A program made the position numbers and the translations under genes. From contig CAUYUJ010014615.1 of NCBI GenBank assembly GCA_963575745.1, positions 1,806,006 to 1,870,005 on the forward strand: a stretch of DNA of 64,000 bases. The letters run 5' to 3'. Source of the stretch: Prorocentrum cordatum. Taxonomy: Eukaryota; Sar; Dinophyceae; Prorocentrales; Prorocentraceae. The notes under the pieces were generated by a model. That model made no database searches and was not told where the DNA came from. It saw nothing but the letters and a program-made list of their open reading frames with translations. Shown here piece by piece: positions 53,808-63,478 of the stretch (its first letter is position 1; the number at the start of each line of letters is the position of its first letter).

Positions 53808-54757
53808 TTTATGTTTTTCTCCAACCACGCCTGCGCCTTCTCTGCCGAGGGGTTCCCGCCAGCTGGCCCGCCGCTCCTCAAGATTTCCGCCGCACGTGCC
53901 ACGACGCGCAGGAGGTTCTGGTTCTCGAGCCCGAGGAAATCGCGCAGGCGCTCGTTGCGCGATCTCTGGTTGACAGACCACTTGAACCTGTTCTCCTCGA
54001 CCTCCTCAGCCGCGCGCCCCGGGATCTGCACGAAATCGAAGGGCCAGTCCAGAATCAAGTCCTCCACCGCTTCTACGGCCTGCCTGTTGCCTTCCTCTTT
54101 CGCCCAGTAGTAGGCCAGCCAGACAGCGTTGACCACGACGTCACTGCCCAAACGCTTGAACTTGCCGATCTCGGGCACAGCGGTCTGGTTCACGTTGGTG
54201 ATCATGATGGAGATCTCGAACCCTTTCTCAACCTGCTTCGGGATGTTCCAACGCCTGCCACCCTTGGCCTGGCTTAGCGTCTCCACGATGCGCCGCTGTG
54301 GGTTACCCTGGGCTGTGCACTCGACGTCGCCAGCGCCCTCGTGAGAGTCGTTCGCTGTTTCAGCCGCGTCGTCCGTCGGCACGTTCCGCATGATCATGTC
54401 CGCAGCCACGTTCTCCACCTTGCCCACCGTGATATTCTCCTCCAGGAAACTGTTGTCGATGGGCGCCGTATACGCCAGGTTCGGATAGGCATTCCTGCGC
54501 TCGCCCTTCTCGTTACACTCTTCGATGATCTTGGCGAGCTTCTCCTGCAATGGAGTCCTCTCCTTGCTGTCCTTCTTCGAGGTCTTCTTCGACTGGTCCT
54601 CATGCGACTTGTCTGGCTTCTCCCTCTTCGCCTGCGCGGCCCTCTCGGCGACGCGCTTCGGCATGGTCTTGAGAAGCCGTTTGAAGTCAGTCTCGATGAG
54701 GGGGAAAACCTTGTCGGACCAGAAGTCCTTGAACGGCTGCGCCGCGGCGCCGCTCAT
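53804..54757 (-). CDS. Protein A, 317 aa, unrecognised
   Basis: Starts MSGAAAQPFKDFW at ATG 54757, the first in-frame ATG. A Lys-rich helix (KREKPDKSHEDQSKKTSKKD, 50-75) precedes a mixed alpha/beta-looking body (GFEISIMITNVNQTAVPEIG, VVNAVWLAYYWAKEEGNRQA, EDLILDWPFDFVQIPG) and a helical end (RNERLRDFLGLENQNLLRVV). I recognise no family. It is followed in frame by protein B after a TGA. No signal peptide or membrane helix is visible. Confidence 0.55.
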   Translation of the reverse strand: MSGAAAQPFKDFWSDKVFPLIETDFKRLLKTMPKRVAERAAQAKREKPDKSHEDQSKKTSKKDSKERTPLQEKLAKIIEECNEKGERRNAYPNLAYTAPIDNSFLEENITVGKVENVAADMIMRNVPTDDAAETANDSHEGAGDVECTAQGNPQRRIVETLSQAKGGRRWNIPKQVEKGFEISIMITNVNQTAVPEIGKFKRLGSDVVVNAVWLAYYWAKEEGNRQAVEAVEDLILDWPFDFVQIPGRAAEEVEENRFKWSVNQRSRNERLRDFLGLENQNLLRVVARAAEILRSGGPAGGNPSAEKAQAWLEKNIK

Positions 54758-55117
54758 CGCGCTCAGGCGGGCTGGTTCAGCTGCGGGCTGGCCGTTCCAC
54801 CTCGCGCGCCTGTTGCAGGTCGGGCTGGAGCCGCGGCGGGAATGGAATTGGGCAGTGATGGAAGAAGAGGGGCCGTTGTAGCCGATGGAACGTCCAGAGG
54901 GCGGATAGGAAGCAGAGCGAAAATAGCCGCAACCAATACTAGACGAACTCACGGATGTCGGAAGTCGCCCATTCCCTCGAAGCAATGCGAAGATTAATGC
55001 ATTTTCAGCGAGCGAGGGCGCCAAGAGCCTGTCGAGTTCTCCCCAGATGGCCTACCAGCTCTTGATGGGTGGGCCCAGAGATTTTGCAAGACCCCAACGG
55101 CACCAAGAAATTCTAAC

Positions 55118-55310
55118 TACCCTAAGGGCCTCAAGAGGAGATCCCTGAAACTCTATCTCCCCACAGGGCCGCAAGAGAGACTGCCAGAAATTCCTCGCCC
55201 CTCAGGGCGTCAAGAGGAGATCCCAATCTTCAACACACTCATTTTTTTTGAGTCCTAGTAGTAGATCCAGAACCCCATAAATCTGTTATGTTTTCGAGAT
55301 TCGCTGCCAG
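55118..55310 (+). repeat. 190-bp dispersed repeat, copy 1
   Basis: CCTAAGGGCCTCAAGAGGAG, CAGGGC...CAAGAG words, CCTCGCCCCTCAGGGCG, CTTCAACACACTCATTTTT and AGAACCCCATAAATCTGTTA match 59588-59775 in order and orientation. Both copies lie 3' of a minus-strand gene (stop at 55836 here), which could hint at a 3'-end role, or simply at insertion preference. Confidence 0.75.
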
Positions 55311-55835
55311 GCCGAAGGTTTCGACTGACTGCGCTAGCCGATAGAACAGAGAACAGCTACAGCGCGCCCACCCTCCCCCCCCGCCCTCGCGGCGGACAGC
55401 GTCGGATAATTCATGTAGTCGGGGGTGGGGAAGCCCTGGGGGGCCCTGGAGCCATGGGGCGTTGATCCGATCGGCAGAAGCCCGACGCTTGCGCAAACGT
55501 CCAGTGGTGCCAGTGGGGGGGGGGGGGCGCGCCGCGGGACGGGGGATGATACGGCACGCACGCTGCAGCCCGCACGGCCTCGCATGGAGCGCACGCGCGG
55601 CATCGGGCCGACGGACCGTGGGAAGCAGCCGCGGGGGCGGCGTCCTGCAGGGCGCAGAATGCAGATGAGGCCTAAGGATTAAGGGCGAGTCGGGTCGGGT
55701 CGTCGTCGCGTCGTCGTCGTCGTCACGGTCGTCGTCACGGTCGTCAAAATCTCTGATCATATCGCCTCGCCCCCATCTCCCCCCCCCCTCCCCCCATCTA
55801 CTCCAACGCGCGGCGCGTGGCGGGCCCTCACCACG
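55311..55835. other. No gene recognised
   Basis: GC-rich with poly-C and poly-G runs and a GTCGTC tract (55690-55745). Open frames have no motif. It forms the intergenic part downstream of the gene at 55836. Confidence 0.45.
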
Positions 55836-56528
55836 CTAGCAGCGCGCAAAATCGCGGTTAGTTCTGGGGTGGTGGCCGACGCGCATGCGAAGAATGTTGC
55901 GCCTGCCATAGTGATCACTGCGGATCCCTGAACAGGGCGCGCAGAGCTTCCTGGAACATACACGCCCAGAGAAGCCGCCGCATACGGTGCAGATGTCAAC
56001 GCTGCGATAGCGGGCCGTCACGTGGCTGCTGCGGTACCCGAGCGCGCCAGCCGCGAGGGGCAAGATCCGGCGGAAGTGCGGCGCGATCCACGGCGCAGTG
56101 GCTGGCCAGCCGAAGTCGTTGGCCTCAGACCCCTCGGGCACCTCCAAGGCCTGCCCCGCTGGTGCCGGCGGAGGCAGCCCAGGCTGCCCAGGCTGCACAG
56201 CGACAGAAGGAGGCTGCCCAGCGGCAGCGACAGGAAGTGCTGGGGGTGGGAGTGGGAGTGCGGCCCCGGCGCCACCCGGAGCTGCAGCGGCGCCCACAGG
56301 GCCTGCGGCCGCAGCGCCACCGCCACCAGCAGCTGGCACATGAACCGCATGCTGGAACACGGCGGCGGCCCCCGGGGCGCGCTGGTCGTCGCCGCCGCCG
56401 CCCACCACGACCCCATCTCCATTGATGGTCACACCGCCCACCACGACTCCATCTCCATTGATGGTCACACGAAGCTGGAGCTGGATGTGAATCGTCGTCG
56501 ACGGCCCGGATGCTGCCATCGCGGCCAT
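55836..56528 (-). CDS. Ala/Pro-rich protein with C-terminal Cys motif, 230 aa, unrecognised
   Basis: From ATG 56528 (MAAMAASGPSTTIHIQLQLR) the protein has a duplicated VTINGDGVVVGG peptide (21-32 and 33-44, a DNA duplication at about 56397-56470). An Ala/Pro/Gly-rich middle (65-125) follows, then a C-terminal Cys cluster C180-x2-C183-x7-C191-x4-C196-x2-C199 likely to bind zinc, followed by basic residues. The Cys part is of ordinary composition and is the best evidence for coding. Function unknown. Confidence 0.4.
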   Translation of the reverse strand: MAAMAASGPSTTIHIQLQLRVTINGDGVVVGGVTINGDGVVVGGGGDDQRAPGAAAVFQHAVHVPAAGGGGAAAAGPVGAAAAPGGAGAALPLPPPALPVAAAGQPPSVAVQPGQPGLPPPAPAGQALEVPEGSEANDFGWPATAPWIAPHFRRILPLAAGALGYRSSHVTARYRSVDICTVCGGFSGRVCSRKLCAPCSGIRSDHYGRRNILRMRVGHHPRTNRDFARC

Positions 56529-57361
56529 CGCGGCGAGCGTCGACGCCGCGTCGACGCCTGAGTCCGAGGCGGGGGGGGGTCGCCTGCTCAGGCTGAGGAG
56601 GAGTGCAATCGAAACACTGGACCTTCGCACTGCAGACGGCTGGGGCTGAGGCAGCGACGCCGACGGGCGGTGACGACGACGACGGGTCACGGGCCATGGT
56701 CCACCGGCCACGGGGGAGACCGTCGGACCGTCGGGGGGCGCCGCGCGGTGACTCATCTGCGAGGGCCCCCCGTCGGGAGGCCCCTCGACCAATCGGCCCT
56801 CCCGACGGGAGTCGACAGCCAGGGCCCGAGAATCCGAAGTGTGAAGTGCGAGAGGGCCCCAGCAGGGAGGAGGAGGATTAGGATGAGGATCAGGACGATC
56901 AGGATGAGGATGATGAGGATTTTGAGGAGGAGTCCGACCCTGGGGAGTCCTCGGACCTCGGACCTCGGATGAGGGGAGCGGTGGGGCAGGGGCGGGGGGT
57001 GCGAGGAATGGGGGGGCGAGGGCGACAAGGGAGCGGCCGGCGGAGGGGCAGGAAGAGGAGAGGAGCAGAGAGAATGGGGAAGAGGGGCCTTGCAATTTGG
57101 CAATTGGGTCCTTCCGGGATTCGCACGGTGTCCCCCCTTCCTCATCCCCCCCCACTGGGCCCCCCACTGCTCCTCTACTCCTCCTCCACCCCCGTCCCGC
57201 TGAGGCCGCCTCAGGCCCGAGGACTCCTCGTCCGCCGGACTCATCCGCAATCCCCATCCGCATCATCCCTGGTCCACTGGTCGGCCCCTCGCGGACGCGA
57301 CGCGGGATGGAGGGGCGCTGTGTGTTTCCGAAGCGGCGCCAGGAAGCGGACCAGAGCCGCG

Positions 57362-58022
57362 CCGGAGCTCTAACATCGTATGTTAGAGCCCCGTGGGAGC
57401 TCTGAGGCGGCGGCGGCGGCGGCGGCGGGTAGGTCAGAGCTACCAGGGAGCTCTAACATAGCATGTTAGAGCTCCCAGGGGGCTCTGACATTCTACGTTA
57501 GAGCTCCCCTGTTAGAGCTCCCTGGGAGCTCTAACATACCGAGCTCCAACGGAGCTTTAACATAGCATCTTAGAGCTCCGCGGGAGCTCCCTGGGAGCTC
57601 TAACATGGTATGTTAGAGCTCCGTGGGAGCTCTAACATGCTCTAACATGCTATGTTAGAGCCCCCAGGGAGCTCTAACATGGCTTGTTAGAGCTCCAACG
57701 GAGCTCTAACATAGCATTTTCGAGTATGTTAGAGCCACTGGGACTCATTGGTTTTAGAGCTCTGGGAGCTCTAACATGGTATGTTAGAGCTCCCAGGGAG
57801 CTTCCTAACATGGCATGTTAGCCTTGAGCTCTGACATAGGATGTTAGATATCCCTTGGAGCTCTAGCATGGCATGTTAGAGCCCCCATGGAACTCTAACA
57901 TGCTATGTAAGAGCTCCTTGGGAGCTCTAACGTGCTATGTTAGATTTCGATGTGAGGGCTGTGAACTCTAACATGCTATGTTAGAGCTCGATGGGAGCTC
58001 TCGCATAGCATGTTAGAGCTCC
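57362..58022. repeat. GAGCTC/ATGTTAG palindromic array 1
   Basis: Alternating half-sites ATGTTAGAGCTCC and GGAGCTCTAACAT with spacers such as CAGG, ACGG, GG and AGC, giving about two half-sites per 30 bp. A GGC triplet run (57405-57428) interrupts it. Half-sites are well conserved while spacers vary. Confidence 0.95.
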
Positions 58023-58500
58023 CATCGAGCCGCCCCCCCCGCCGTCGTCGCCGTCGTCGTCGTCGTCATCGTCGTCGTCGTCGCCCCATCGCCCCCCCAC
58101 CCCCCTCCTTTTAAGCGCACATAAGGAAACATGTCCGAACGCGGCGGCACTCTCGCACGCACCGTTGCCGTGTCCTCAACCTCGAGAACGAAGGCTTCCC
58201 CCTTGAAAGGCGGGGGCACAAGGGTCGGGCCCTGTCTTCGACCACGGTGAAACATGGGGGTGGGGCCCTGTCTTCGACCACGGTGAAACATGAATAGGGC
58301 GCGGCCCTCCCCGCCCTCGCGGGGCGGCCTTGCTCCCTGGGGCGTGGTCGGGGATCAGGGGCGGAGGGGATTCAGGGACTTCTGAATTAGGACTAGAAGG
58401 TGGGGAGGAGGAGGAAGAGGAGGAGGAAAAGGAGGAGGGGGAGGAGGAAGGCTTCACCGCCCTCCACGCACCGCCGACTTTCATCATGTATCCGTCCCGT
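58023..58500. other. Interruption: GTC tract, 37-bp tandem duplication, GGA tract
   Basis: GTCGTC tract at 58036-58080. CCCTGTCTTCGACCACGGTG followed by AAACATG occurs twice (about 58229 and 58266), and a GGA tract lies at 58400-58450. No gene except the frame entering from the right. Confidence 0.6.
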
Positions 58501-58741
58501 GCTGGCGAGCTCTTCACTGAGAAAGTACCCACTCCTGGCAATATGAAGACACGCTTCTCGTTGAGCTCCGTAATATGAGTGCTATGGCCAGCGATTGAAG
58601 CATGGCCGCCGTGGTAACCAAGTTGGCGCCGCTCCCAACCGATATCCTCTTCGTCAAGGCCAGAGGGGAGATCGATTTATGGCCGTGAGCGCGGTATACC
58701 GCGATTTCGTTGCCACGGAGGTTCAAGACCTTCGGGGCCAT
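58440..58741 (-). pseudogene. Possible small DNA/RNA-binding protein fragment (Alba- or HU-like), frame-broken
   Basis: From ATG 58741 the frame reads MAPKVLNLRGNEIAVYRAHG, then ALTKRISVGSGANLVTTAAM. The NEI-x-V-Y start and the GxANLV...A-M-L segment recall Alba domains. Near 58590 another frame takes over: ELNEKRVFILPGVGTFSVKS then PARDGYMMKVGGAWRAVKPS. That resembles the (L/I)PG-x-GTF-x-V-x-x-x-x-AR-x-G strand pair of HU-like proteins, known in dinoflagellates. A frameshift or intron would be needed to join them. Assignment is tentative. Confidence 0.3.
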
Positions 58742-59103
58742 CGGAAAGAAAGGCGGCAGGCCCTCGATAGAGCAAACTCGCCAACAACTTCTCGAGCCAG
58801 GCGAGACTACGTACAATCAGATGGTGCGGGCCAGGAAACTGGAAGACTCCAGAGCGGTTGTGGATACTTCAGGCCAGGGTCAGGATGAGCATTGGAAGAG
58901 CCTACTGGGGGACCCAAGGATGAGCCAGCACAGGAAGGCCTCAGCATAATTGCGCGAGGCTGCTGCGGGAAGCCTGATGGGGACTGCGACAAGGGAATGC
59001 GGCGGCACGCCGCTGTGAGAAGACTTATACGACAACGCTACCCGTGTGAGGAGCTACTGCCGCAGGCAGCGGCCCGTGTGAGGTCACTCGGTCATCCTTC
59101 TTC

Positions 59104-59262
59104 GTATGGTAGCTTGGTTTCGTATGGTAGTTTGGTTTCGTATGGTCGCTGGGTTTCTTAAGGTAGCTTGGCTTCTCATGGTAGTTGGATCTCTTATGGT
59201 AGCTGGGTTTCTTATGGTAGAGCAGCCTATCATGGTAGCTTGGTTTCTTTATCTGGCATCTG
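59104..59262 (+). repeat. Tandem TATGGTAGCTTGGTTTC repeat
   Basis: About eight degenerate units of 19-20 bp between a unique segment and the next palindromic array. Confidence 0.8.
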
Positions 59263-59274
59263 TCCCGACATGTT

Positions 59275-59587
59275 CGAGCCCCCACGGAGCTCTAACATGC
59301 GATGTTAGAGCTCCCAGGGAGCTCTAACATGACATGTTAGAGCTCCCACGGAGCTCTGACATACGATGTTAGGACTCCCAGGGAGCTCTAACATAATCTA
59401 ACATGCTATGTTAGAGCACCCGTGGGGCTCTAACATACGATGTTGGAGCCCCCAGGGAACTCTCACAGCATCTAACATGCTATGTTAGAGCCCCCAGGGG
59501 ACTAACATAATCTGACAACTTGCTATGACAGAGCTCCGCTGGAGCTCTAACGTGTCATGTTACAGCTCCATGGAGCTCTAACATCAT
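59275..59587. repeat. GAGCTC/ATGTTAG palindromic array 2
   Basis: Same half-sites as array 1, more diverged, ending at ATCATCTAACCACC where the 190-bp dispersed repeat begins. Confidence 0.9.
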
Positions 59588-59775
59588 CTAACCACCCTAA
59601 GGGCCTCAAGAGGAGATCCAAAAAACATATCCCGCCACAGGGCCTCAAGAGATATCGCCAGAAAATCCTCGCCCCTCAGGGCGCCAAGAGGAGATCCAAA
59701 TCTTCAACGCACTCATTTTTTCAGCCCTACTAGATGCAGAACCCCATAAATCTGTTATTATTTCGAATTCGCTGG
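59588..59775 (+). repeat. 190-bp dispersed repeat, copy 2
   Basis: Matches 55118-55310 in order (CCTAAGGGCCTCAAGAGGAG at the start, AGAACCCCATAAATCTGTTA at the end). It begins about 120 bp downstream of the stop codon of the minus-strand gene at 59894. Confidence 0.75.
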
Positions 59776-59893
59776 CCCGCTGCACGGGCGCACCGCGCGA
59801 GCGCGGCGAAGGGGTCAGCACGCGAGCCAGGCCGCGCGCCTCCGACATCGGCTACCAGACGCCCATGCGAGGTCACTTGTCCTGCTGCTGAGC

Positions 59894-60682
59894 TCACTGG
59901 TCCTGCTGCTTGTCCTGCCGCTTGAGCTCCTCCACTTTCTGGTCGAGCCCCTCGACTTTCTTCTGCAGGTCCTGGAGCGCCTGTCCCTGTGCCCGCAGGA
60001 GGTCCAGAATATGATCCATCGTCTCGTCCATGTTCTGCGCCATAAGGTTTGGAGCAGCGTTGGTCAAGAAATTGAGCATCGTGGTGGTAACGGTGGTTAG
60101 CCCGTCCTGCTGCTGCTGCTGCGTAAGCTTCTGCTGCCACTGCTGTGCCCCTGCTGTTGCAGCTCCTGCTGTTGCAGCTCCTGATGACGCAGCTCTTGAG
60201 CTGTTCCAGCTGTTCCAAGTGTTCTCTCCGGCAGCTGTTCCAGCTTCTTGCTGATGGCCTTCGCTTTGCCTTTGCTCTCTGCTCTCTCTGCTCTTGAGCT
60301 TGGGTTTCCCCGACGACCCCCAATCATCCGCTTCGTCGTTTTTCCGCTTCGGGGCGTAGCTCGAGTGGGGCACCCCAGTGTTCATGATCTTAGAGCACCA
60401 TGCGGCCTTCTCCTCATCAGAACCCTGTGGACAAGCATTATGCCATGAGAGATGCGTATTCTTTACATTCTTGATGTGGTCCGCCGAAATCTGGTGCGTC
60501 GGGGCTGCTCATTTCTCGCACGGTAAACAAAACCACCAGGGCTCCGTAGGTTCTCCACTCGTCTTCGAAACGTACTCGCGAACTTCTAGCCATGGCGCAT
60601 CAATGGGTCCAGTGTCAGGGTCCATGATGACGGTTTCTGGACATGGGCCAGGCCCCCCTGCGCTGGCCCCCATTTCTGACAT
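59894..60682 (-). CDS. Zinc-finger/coiled-coil protein with in-frame TGA, 262 sense codons
   Basis: One frame runs from ATG 60682 (MSEMGASAGGPGPC) to a stop at 59894, broken only by TGA at 60511-60509 (codon 58). Around it lies WWFCLPCEK-stop-AAPTHQISADHIKN: C52-x2-C55 and H63-x5-H69 form a C2H2-like finger. After it come an acidic/Lys segment (YAPKRKNDEADDWGSSGKPK), Gln/Ala/Ser low complexity and a C-terminal coiled coil (LRAQGQALQDLQKKVEGLDQ). A GA-AG intron (TGC|GAG to CCACAG|GGT, 90 nt) would also remove the TGA but would delete the His residues. Role unknown; nucleic-acid binding is plausible. Confidence 0.55.
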
Positions 60683-60854
60683 GGCAGCCTGCAGGCGCTG
60701 CAAGAAATGCCTTGAGCCGAGGTGCCTGCGCTACAGGAAAGCTGGGTGACCTGATAGATGGAACCAAGAGGGGTCCAGGAGGCTATTTTGTGGGTTCCCG
60801 AGGGGCAGGGCGATTTGAGGGACCCCCCTTCGTTGATCGATTTCCCTCACACGG

Positions 60855-61205
60855 TAGAGCTCCCAGGGAGCTCTAACATGACATGTTAGAGCTCCCAGGG
60901 AGCTCTAGCATGGTATTTTAGAGCTTCAGGGAGCTCGAACAAGCCATGTTAGAGCCCCCGTGGAACTCGAATACGGCATGTTAGATCTCCCATGGAGCTT
61001 TAACGTGCTATGTTAGAGCTCCCACGGAGCCGTACCATACGATGTCAGAGCCCCCAGGGGGCTCTAACATACTCTAACATGCTATGTTAGAGCTCAGCGG
61101 GAGCTCTAACATGCCATGTTAGAGCTCCCTGGGGGCTCTAGCATAACATGTTATAGCTCTCTGGAGCTGTAACATGCCATGTTAGAGCTCCCTGGGAGCT
61201 CTAAC
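60855..61205. repeat. GAGCTC/ATGTTAG palindromic array 3
   Basis: Same half-sites, running up to the GCCGCC triplets that begin the nested CCGTT array at 61206. Confidence 0.95.
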
Positions 61206-61945
61206 CTACCCGCCGCCGCCGCCGCCGCCCCTTAACCGTTTTACAATCGATTGCGCAACGGTTAAGAAGACCGACCCCCCCTCCTCGTCGCAGGGGGTCC
61301 TTAACCGTTGCGCCTTGGCATCGATGGTGAAAACGGTAACGGGCTCCGGACGCCGCCGCCGCCGCCGCCGCCGCCCGCCGCCCTTAAAAAAAAAAACCGT
61401 TTCACAATCGATGTGCGAAAAAAAAAACGGTTAAGACCCCCCTCTCGCCAGGGGGGCCTTAACCGTTGCGCAATCGATTGTCGAGCGGTTTAGCGCTCCT
61501 CCGCCGCCGCCGCTGCCGCCGCCGCCCCTCAACCGCTTCGCAATCGATTGCGCAACGGTTAAGACCCCCCTCTCGCCAGGGGGGGGGTCTTAACCGTTGC
61601 GCGATCGATTGCGAAACGGTCAAGGCCCACCCCCCCCCCCACCCCTCTCCTCGCCAGGATTGCAGGGGGGGGGCCTTAAAAACTTAACCGTGTCGCAATC
61701 GATTGCGCAACGGTTAAGGCCCCCCCCCCCTGGCGAGAGGAGGGGGTCTTAACCGTTGCGCGATCGATCGAATCCTGGTTAAGACCCCCCCTCGCGATAG
61801 GGGGTCTTAACCGTTCCGCGATCGATCGCGGAGCGGTTAAGACCCCCTACTTCGCTGGTTAAGCACCCCCCCCTGGCGAGAGGGGGGGGGGGGTTAACCG
61901 TGTTCGATTGTGGAACGGTTAAGGGGCGGCGGCGGCGGCGGCGGC
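61206..61945. repeat. Nested CCGTT/AACGG palindromic array bounded by inverted GCC/GGC runs
   Basis: The block starts CCGCC(GCC)n CCTTAACCG and ends CGGTTAAGG(GGC)n, so it is itself bounded by inverted repeats. Inside, palindromes such as TTGCGCAATCGATTGCGCAA, and variants with CGATCGATCG centres, alternate with CCCCCTCTCGCCAGGGGGG-type C/G stems. It interrupts the GAGCTC array (arrays 3 and 4). Confidence 0.9.
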
Positions 61946-63075
61946 GGCGGGCTAGAGCTCCCAGGGAGCTCTAACATAGCAGGTTAGAGTATGTTAGAGC
62001 TCCCTGGGGGCTCTAACATGACATGTTAGAGCTCCCACGGCTGAAACATGTAATGCAAGAGCTCCCAGGGAACCCCCTGGCACCTCTAACCTAGCATGTT
62101 CGACCTCCCAGGGAGCTCTAACATGGCATGATAGAGCTCCAGGGAGCTCTAACATGTTATGTTGGCACCCCCAGGGAGTTCTAACATGGCATGTTATATT
62201 ATGTTAGAGCTCCCTGGGAGCTCTAACATCGTATGTTAGAGCTCCAATGGAGCTCTAACATAGCATGTTATATTATGTTAGAGCTCCCTGGGAGCTCGAA
62301 CATCGTATGTTAGAGCTCCGTGGGAGCTCTAACATCGTATGCTAGAACTCCGTGGGACCTCTAACATGTCATGTTATAGCTCCCTGGGGGGGGGGGGGCT
62401 AAACCATGTCATGTAAGAGCTCCCAGGGAACTCCTTGGCACCTCTAACCTAGCATGTTAGACCTCACAGGGAGCTCTAACATGGCATGATCGAGCTCCAG
62501 GGTGTTCTAACATGTTATGTTGGCACTCCCAGGGAGCTCTAACATGGCATGTTAGAGCTCCAACGGAGCTCTAACATAGCAGCTGTTAGATTAGTAATGA
62601 GCTCTAGCATGCTCCCTGGGAGCTCGAACATCGTATGTTCCAGAGCTCTAACATAGTGGATTATGTGAGCTCTAACACGGCGGCGGGCGGCGGCGGGTAG
62701 GTTAGAGCTACCATGTTAGAGAGCTCTAACATAGCACGTTAGAGCTCCAACGGAGCTCTAACATGCTATGTTCGAGCTCCCATGTTAGAGCTCCCTGGGA
62801 GCTCTAACATACCGAGCTCCAACGGAGCTCTAACATAGCATGTTAGAGTATGTTAGAGCTCCCTGGGAGCTCTAACATGGTATGTTAGAGCTCCGTGGGA
62901 ACTCTAACATGTTCTAACATGCTATGTTAGAGCTCCCAGGGAGCTCTAACATGGCTTGTTAGAGCTCCAACGGAGCTCTAACATAGCATGTTAGAGTATG
63001 TTAGAGCTCACTGGGGGCTCTAACATGGTATGTTAGAGCTCCGTGGGGGCTCTAGCATGGCATGTTAGAGCTCCC
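61946..63075. repeat. GAGCTC/ATGTTAG palindromic array 4
   Basis: The longest array, about 1.1 kb, with duplicated sub-blocks (62040-62160 resembles 62400-62530). A GGC run at 62679-62697 resembles that of array 1 (57405), so longer segments have been copied between arrays. Confidence 0.95.
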
Positions 63076-63478
63076 GACCTCCTCGTCGGAAGCGCCCCCC
63101 CTCGACTGGCTGGGATTAGGGCTGGTTTAGGTTGATGTGTTTTTTTGATGTTCTTGATGTGATGATGGTCTTTCCTGTTGTATGATGTTTTTTTGATTGT
63201 GATTATGACGATGTCCTGTTTTTTCTGATTGTGATGATGACGACGCTTATGACAATGATAAGGATAAATTCGAATGGCGACTATCCGATCGTATATATAC
63301 AATCAACATCATCTCCATTACCATAATCACCATCATCCATCACCGTCATCACCACCATCATCACCATCATCATCATCATCACGGCGACGACGACGACGAC
63401 GATGGCGGGGGGACGGCATGCGGACGTGCCCAATGGGACGACGACGACGACGACGACGACGGCGGGGGGGACGGCTCG
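63076..63478. other. Interruption: TTTTTTGATTGTGATGATGA words, CAT and GAC tracts
   Basis: GATGATG and TTTTTTGAT words (63130-63250), CATCATC tract (63310-63385) and GACGAC tracts (63383-63465). No gene recognised. Confidence 0.6.

Larger units (their letters stand above)
47451..54818 (+). repeat. Recurrent nonamer CTGTTGCAG across the 47-55 kb genes
   Basis: Exact copies start at 47451, 47700, 48123, 50157, 50189, 51510, 51594, 51623, 52224, 53054, 53445 and 54810, with near copies CTGTTCCAG (53037) and CTGTTTCAG (54355). Two more exact copies are at 60154 and 60169. On the coding strand it reads CTGCAACAG in all three phases and also occurs outside coding sequence. I did not see it elsewhere in the window. 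Confidence 0.7.

Noticed and set aside
47451-54818. CTGTTGCAG as a series of 3' splice or trans-splice acceptors
   Set aside because: The TTGCAG orientation is on the plus strand whereas all the genes here are on the minus strand.
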